DNA of 64,000 nt from JAXDMK01 sp963765955. Its GTDB lineage: Bacteria > Actinomycetota > Acidimicrobiia > Acidimicrobiales > AC-14. The translations under genes and the position numbers were made by a program. Position 1 is the stretch's first letter. Every line of letters starts with the position of its first letter. The DNA is taken from contig CAVXYA010000009.1 in assembly GCA_963765955.1 (NCBI GenBank), forward strand, positions 186,001 through 250,000, in the 5' to 3' direction. Below, one piece after another: positions 59,849-64,000 of the stretch. Under the pieces are notes generated by a model. That model ran no database searches. It was not told where the DNA came from and worked only from the letters and a program-made list of their open reading frames with translations.

Positions 59849-61765
59849 CGCTGTTGCAACGGCCGAAGCCGCCACCGCCGTCTGGCGACGACCTGGCCAC
59901 CCTGTGGGAGGACGCGCCCGGCATCCCCGGCTTCTTCTCCACCGTCGACCACAAGCGCATCGGGATGCGCTACATCTACACCTCGTTCTTCTTCTTCTTC
60001 CTGGCCGGGCTCACCGCCCTGCTCATGCGGGCCCAGCTGTCCGCCCCCGAGAGCGGCGTGATCGGGCCCCAGCTCTACAACGAGCTGATGACCATGCACG
60101 GCACCACCATGATCTTCCTGTTCAACACGCCGGTGCTGGCCGGGTTCGGCAACTACCTGATCCCCCTCCAGCTGGGCACCCGCGACATGGCGTTCCCCCG
60201 CATCAATGCCTTCAGCTACTGGATCTTCCTGCTGGGCGGGATCTTCATGTACCTCAGCCTCTTCATCGGCAAGATGCCCGACGGGGGCTGGTTCGCCTAC
60301 CCGCCGCTCGTGTCCAAGACCTACTCGCCGGGCATCAACCTCGACTTCTGGGGCCTGGGCATCATCTTCGTGGGGCTGTCGACGACCGTGGGCGCGGTCA
60401 ACTTCATCGTCACCATCTTCAAGCTGCGGGCCCCGGGCATGTCGTTGCAGCGGATGCCGATCTTCGTGTGGTCGATGCTCGTCTTCTCGTTCATGGCCAT
60501 CTTCGCGGTGCCCGCGGTCACCCTGGCGGCCGGCCTGCTCGAGCTCGACCGGCTGTTCGGGACGTCGTTCTTCGTGTCCGCCCTGGGCGGGAGCGTGCTG
60601 CTCTACCAGCACCTCTTCTGGTTCTGGGGCCACCCCGAGGTCTACATCCTGTTCGTGCCCGCCACCGGGATGATCAGCCAGATCATCCCCGTCTTCTCCC
60701 GGCGGCCGCTGGCCGGCTACCTGTGGGTGGCGGCGTCGCTCGTCACCATCGGGTTCATCAGCTTCGGCGTGTGGGTCCACCACATGTTCGCCACCGGCAT
60801 GCCCGCACTGGCCATGTCGTTCTTCTCCGCCGTCAGCCTGATCATCGCCATCCCCAGCGGGGTCCAGTTCTTCGCGTGGATCGCCACCATGTGGAAGGGC
60901 GTCGTCCGGCTCACGACGCCGATGCTGTTCGCCGTCGGCTTCCTGCTCATCTTCCTGCTGGGGGGGATCACGGGCGTGATGGTGGCGGTGCTGCCCTTCG
61001 ACTGGCAGGTCACCGACAGCTACTTCGTCGTGGCCCACTTCCACTACGTGCTGAACGGGGCCGTCGTGTTCCCGATCTTCGGCGCCATCTACTACTGGAT
61101 GCCGAAGATGACGGGCCGGATGCTGAGCGAGCGCATGGGCAAGATCAGCTTCTGGGTGATGTTCGTGGGCTTCAACATCACCTTCTTCCCCATGCACATC
61201 CTCGGGTTCCTGGGCATGCCCCGGCGGGTCTACACCTACCGCGACGGCCTGGGCTGGGAGGGCCTCAACGTCATGGTGAGCCTCGGGCTCGCTCGTGTTC
61301 GCCCTGGGCACCGGCCTCACCCTGGCCAACTTCCTGTGGAGCAGGTTCCGGGGCCAGCCCGCAGGCGACGACCCGTGGGAGGCCGACAGCCTGGAGTGGT
61401 CGACCACGTCGCCACCGCCCGAGTACAACTTCGCCTCGGTGCCCGTTGTGACGAGCCCGCATCCCCTCTGGGACCAGAAGCCGCTGCCCTACGCCGAGTC
61501 GGGGGACGAGGAGGAGACCAAGGGCCTGGGACCGGAGGGGGCAGTCGCCCGGGAGACACCGGTGACCAGCGGCATCGACACCGGCCCCGAGGGCAACCTG
61601 TCGATCCCCACGGACACGTACCTGCCGCTCCTGACCGCCATCGGCCTGGTCGTGCTCTTCCTCGGCCTGCTGGTGAACGCGGCCGCGGTAGGGGTCATCG
61701 GCGTGGGCCTGGCCGTCGTGGGCGCGGTGTGGTGGATGTGGCGCACCGAGGAGGACCTGACGTGA
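59845..61765 (+). CDS. ctaD: cytochrome c oxidase subunit I with C-terminal subunit IV-like extension (frameshifted)
   Basis: About 640 residues when repaired, from the GTG overlapping ctaC. Twelve-helix core with the full oxidase set: MHGTTMIFLFNTPVLAGFGN (low-spin heme His), FWFWGHPEVYILFVPATGMI with CuB His and the cross-linked Tyr, WVHHMFATGMP with two CuB His, TDSYFVVAHFHYVLNGAVVF with both heme ligands. Near 61288 one extra C shifts the frame; dropping it gives VMVSLGSLVFALGTGLTLAN and continues to 61765. The C-terminal ~95 residues then hold two extra helices (YLPLLTAIGLVVLFLGLLVN, IGVGLAVVGAVWWMWRTEED) that resemble the small actinobacterial subunit IV (CtaF), so the two subunits appear fused. 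Reduces O2 to water while pumping protons. Confidence 0.92.
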
Positions 61766-62397
61766 CGGCCGCCGTCCAGGCGCCCGGCGATATGTCCGGC
61801 GACGGGTCCGGCGACGGGCCCGGCCCGGTCACGCCCTCCACCCGGCGGGGCTACTCGACAGCCTGGTGGGGCATGGCCGTGCTGATCATGACCGAGGCCA
61901 TGGTGTTCGCCATCCTGCTGGCCTCGTACTTCTTCCTGCGGGCGTCGGCCAAGGAGTGGCCGCTGGACGGGATCGAGCCGCCGGAGCTGGGCCTGGTGGT
62001 GCCCTTCAGCTTCATCCTCTGGGGCAGCAGCATCCCCGTGTTCTGGGCCGAGGCCGCCATCCGCAACGGGAGGCTCGGGCCGTTCAAGGCGGGCATGGCG
62101 ATCAGCTTCGTGATGGGGCTGTCGTTCCTGCTCTACACCCTCTACGACTTCGAGGAGCTCACCTTCGGCTGGCGGGACAACGCCTACGGGTCGATCTTCT
62201 ACACGATCGTCGGGCTCCACGCCCTCCACGTGTTCATCGGCCTGGCCATGAACGTCGCCTGCCAGGCCAAGGCCTGGCTGGGCCGCTACGACCGGGGCCG
62301 CCACGCCAGCGCCGAGGTGTTCTCGCTGTACTGGCACTTCGTCGACGTGGTGTGGCTGTTCGTCTTCCCGTCCCTCTTCGTCTCGCTCCACCTATGA
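61762..62397 (+). CDS. ctaE: cytochrome c oxidase subunit III
   Basis: 211 residues, GTG overlapping the ctaD stop. Five-helix form of subunit III, common in actinobacteria: WWGMAVLIMTEAMVFAILLA, VVPFSFILWGSSIPVFWAEA, GMAISFVMGLSFLLYTLYDF, SIFYTIVGLHALHVFIGLAM, and LYWHFVDVVWLFVFPSLFVS, where the 'HALHV..G' and 'YWHFVD.VW..VF' motifs are diagnostic. A flexible N-terminal tail (GDGSGDGPGPVTPSTRRGYS) is not conserved. The stop overlaps the next ATG. It supports O2 delivery and stability of the proton path. Confidence 0.96.
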   Translation: MTAAVQAPGDMSGDGSGDGPGPVTPSTRRGYSTAWWGMAVLIMTEAMVFAILLASYFFLRASAKEWPLDGIEPPELGLVVPFSFILWGSSIPVFWAEAAIRNGRLGPFKAGMAISFVMGLSFLLYTLYDFEELTFGWRDNAYGSIFYTIVGLHALHVFIGLAMNVACQAKAWLGRYDRGRHASAEVFSLYWHFVDVVWLFVFPSLFVSLHL

Positions 62398-62795
62398 GCG
62401 AGCACACCCTGTCCGCCGGCGAGGCGGCCCGCCGTTCGCACAGCATCGTGTCGGCCATCAAATCGGCGGTCACGGTCTGGTACGCCCTGCTGGGAGGCAT
62501 CGGGGCCTGGACCATCCACCTCGTGGCCCTCACCAGCTTCGTCCGCTTCACCTGCAACACGGACAACTACGTGTGGGTGCTGCACCTGATCACGGCCGTC
62601 ACCCTGGGCCTGACGGTGGCGGCCATGGCCCTCTCCCAGCGACTGGTGCGGGAGGGCAAGGCCGGCACGGGCGAGGAGGCCGAGCGGACCCAGTTCATCG
62701 GCCAGCTGGGGCTGGTGGTGGGCGCGGTCAACCTCATGCTCATCGCCCTAGAAGGGCTCTACGTGTTCGTCCTGGAATCGCGGCGCTGTGGCTGA
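62394..62795 (+). CDS. small membrane protein in the oxidase operon
   Basis: 133 residues, ATG overlapping ctaE and stop close to ctaG (8-bp overlap). Three membrane segments: VTVWYALLGGIGAWTIHLVA, VWVLHLITAVTLGLTVAAMA and FIGQLGLVVGAVNLMLIALE. Between segments 1 and 2 sits an extracytoplasmic loop with a Cys (FVRFTCNTDNYV) and the C-terminus ends SRRCG. I do not recognise it as a named oxidase subunit. The constant position and tight overlap suggest an accessory or assembly factor of the caa3 oxidase. Confidence 0.78.
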   Translation: MSEHTLSAGEAARRSHSIVSAIKSAVTVWYALLGGIGAWTIHLVALTSFVRFTCNTDNYVWVLHLITAVTLGLTVAAMALSQRLVREGKAGTGEEAERTQFIGQLGLVVGAVNLMLIALEGLYVFVLESRRCG

Positions 62796-63588
62796 CCCGG
62801 GTCCCGCGGTCCTGATCGTGGCCGCTGCCGGCTGCTACTGGGCTGGTCGCCGCCGGGAGCCGGTGGCCGCCGCGGCCGGCCGGGAGGCGTGGCGTCGGTG
62901 GCTGTTCGGGGCGGGGCTGGCCACGGTGGCGGTGGCCCTCCTCTCGCCCCTCGACGCCCGGGCCCACGCCAGCCTGACCGCCCACATGGTGCAGCACGTG
63001 CTGCTGCTGGCCGTCGCCCCGCCCCTCCTCGTGGCCGCGGCCCCGGTGCCGGCCCTGGTGGCAGGCCTACCGGGCGCGCTCCGCGGCCTGGTGGCGCACG
63101 GGTGGGGCGTCGTGCGGGCGTCGGCTCGATCCCGCCGCTGGCCGGTGTGGATGGCCGGCGCCATCCTGGTCCAGACGGGGGTGATGTGGGCGTGGCACGC
63201 CCCCACCCTGTACGCGGCCGCCCTGCGTCACCTGCCGCTCCACGCTCTCGAGCACCTCAGCTTCCTCGGCACCGGGCTGCTCTTCTGGGCCGTGCTGGCG
63301 GCCGCGGTGGCGACGGGGCGAGGTGCCGGGGTCCCGGCCATGTTCGTGGCCGCCCTGCCCGGCACCGCCCTGGGTGCGGCCCTCACCCTGGCCGCCCGGC
63401 CCTGGTACCCGGCCTACCCCTCGCTCGAGGACCAGCAGCTGGCCGGCGTCGTGATGTGGGGCTTCGCCGGAACCGTCTACGTGGTCGCCGCCGGCGTCGT
63501 GTTCGGCCTGTGGCTGGCGGCGGCGGAGGACGACAATCCCGCCGCGGTTCACAGCAGTCTCGCCCCCTCCGTCGAGCAGGTCGGATAG
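62788..63588 (+). CDS. ctaG: caa3 oxidase assembly factor, CtaG-like (DUF1404/caa3_CtaG)
   Basis: 266 residues from a GTG overlapping the preceding gene. About seven membrane helices. Family motifs with conserved His/Met that may hold copper: LLSPLDARAHASLTAHMVQHVLLLAVAPPLLV, VMWAWHAPTLYAAALRHLPLHALEHLSFL, and YPSLEDQQLAGVVMWGFAGT. 'SLTAHMVQH.LL....PPLL' and 'W.W..P.LY..A' are diagnostic. Needed for CuB insertion in caa3 oxidases of Bacillus and found in actinobacterial respiratory operons. It is followed by qcrB after 9 bp. Confidence 0.92.
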   Translation: MADPGPAVLIVAAAGCYWAGRRREPVAAAAGREAWRRWLFGAGLATVAVALLSPLDARAHASLTAHMVQHVLLLAVAPPLLVAAAPVPALVAGLPGALRGLVAHGWGVVRASARSRRWPVWMAGAILVQTGVMWAWHAPTLYAAALRHLPLHALEHLSFLGTGLLFWAVLAAAVATGRGAGVPAMFVAALPGTALGAALTLAARPWYPAYPSLEDQQLAGVVMWGFAGTVYVVAAGVVFGLWLAAAEDDNPAAVHSSLAPSVEQVG

Positions 63589-63597
63589 GCGGGTCGG

Positions 63598-64000
63598 ATG
63601 ATCGAGAGGCTGTACCGGTGGGTCGACTCCCGGCTGGGCGTGACTCAGGTTCTCCCGCCGGGCCCTGAACAAGATCTTCCCCGACAACTGGTCGTTCATG
63701 TTGGGCGAGGTGGCCATGTACTGCCTCGTCGTGCTGATCCTGACCGGCATCTATCTCACGTTCTTCTTCAGCCCCAGCGCCAACGTGGTCGTCTACGACG
63801 GGAGCTACGTCCCCCTGCAGGGGGTGCGGATGTCGGAGGCCTTCCGGTCGACCGTCCGCCTGAGCTTCGACGTGCGGGCCGGGCTCGTGTTCCGCCAGAT
63901 GCACCACTGGGCCGCCCTCATCTTCGTGGCCGCCATCGTCGCCCACCTGTGCCGGGTGTTCTTCACCGGCGGCTTCCGCCGTCCCCGGGAGCTGAACTGG
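63598..64000 (+). CDS. qcrB: cytochrome bc1 complex cytochrome b subunit QcrB, 5' part (frameshifted; cut by window end)
   Basis: The start (ATG 63598) reads MIERLYRWVDSRLGVTQ and then one extra G at 63648-63649 breaks the frame. Removing it restores FSRRALNKIFPDNWSFMLGE, VAMYCLVVLILTGIYLTFFF, DGSYVPLQGVRMSEAFRSTV and VFRQMHHWAALIFVAAIVAH, whose second helix has one of the heme His, then RVFFTGGFRRPRELNW at the edge of the window. This matches the beginning of actinobacterial QcrB, including its long N-terminal helix and 'P.NWSFMLGE' motif. QcrB oxidises menaquinol and houses hemes bL and bH. The rest of the gene lies outside. Confidence 0.9.
   Translation, partial: MIERLYRWVDSRLGVTQVLPPGPEQDLPRQLVVHVGRGGHVLPRRADPDRHLSHVLLQPQRQRGRLRRELRPPAGGADVGGLPVDRPPELRRAGRARVPPDAPLGRPHLRGRHRRPPVPGVLHRRLPPSPGAEL

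Noticed and set aside
61288..61290. Programmed ribosomal frameshift in ctaD
   Set aside because: No slippery heptamer or downstream stem is evident, and the same kind of one-base error recurs in many unrelated genes of the window.

Overview
The window is high-GC DNA with long ORFs, many GTG starts and dense GTGA/ATGA stop-start overlaps. The gene content (class II DAHP synthase, an actinobacterial-type diheme QcrC with caa3 oxidase, DUF222/HNH protein, VapBC45-like pair, DrrAB exporter, nadD-rsfS pair) points to an actinobacterium. The combined qcr/cta gene order and general style suggest a class such as Acidimicrobiia, but that is inference; there is no rRNA to settle it.

Layout. 1-7.3 kb: end of a DrrAB-type exporter, a GT-C mannosyltransferase, and a minus-strand group made of a polytopic membrane protein, a solute-binding/VWA lipoprotein, a second binding-like protein and an LppX-like secreted protein. 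7.3-12.3 kb: a secreted zinc phospholipase-C-like protein, an SGNH hydrolase, a secreted-repeat lipoprotein and a YbaK deacylase. 12.4-19.2 kb: proA, a MoxR/CoxE-type ATPase-VWA pair, a second GT-C protein and a glycerol-3-phosphate dehydrogenase. 19.2-28.8 kb: a leaderless subtilase overlapped by a small I9-like protein, an HTH protein coupled to a SEC-C methionine aminopeptidase, a long palindrome, a giant coiled-coil protein, a multiply frameshifted lipoprotein, class II DAHP synthase, nadD and rsfS. 28.8-36 kb: the CP2 ATP-grasp / alpha-E / transglutaminase operon, a DinB-like protein, a TIR-like plus TRAFs-binding-like protein, a repeat-bearing intergenic region and an HNH protein. 36.4-48.4 kb: one long catabolic operon (GntR regulator, an SsuABC/NMT1-type importer, a BMP-type importer, two isochorismatase-fold proteins, an amidase, an alpha/beta hydrolase), probably for a urea-like or heterocyclic nitrogen compound. 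48.4-52.9 kb: tRNA-Ala(GGC) followed by a lower-GC accessory stretch with a VapBC45-like toxin-antitoxin module and gene debris. 52.9-56.9 kb: a potassium-filter glutamate-receptor-like channel, a DEDDh exonuclease coupled to a candidate nucleotidyltransferase, and a DUF2071 protein. 57 kb to the end: a respiratory operon qcrC-qcrA-ctaC-ctaD-ctaE-orf-ctaG-qcrB encoding a bc1 complex and a caa3 oxidase together.

Data quality matters when reading this window. At least fifteen otherwise good genes are broken by single-base insertions or deletions, mostly in short homopolymers, and each reads cleanly when one base is added or removed. I describe them as frameshifted CDS rather than dead genes, because essential genes (ctaD, qcrB) are affected in the same way; this looks like uncorrected assembly error, though the sequence alone cannot prove it.

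Most interesting leads: the three 50-bp hairpins in perfect 63-bp register that also encode a 21-residue repeat inside the BMP permease operon; the catalytically dead isochorismatase beside an intact biuret-hydrolase-like sister; the cytoplasmic subtilase with its own overlapping I9-like protein; the TIR-like/TRAFs-binding protein; and the exonuclease-nucleotidyltransferase pair behind a K+-selective receptor channel.
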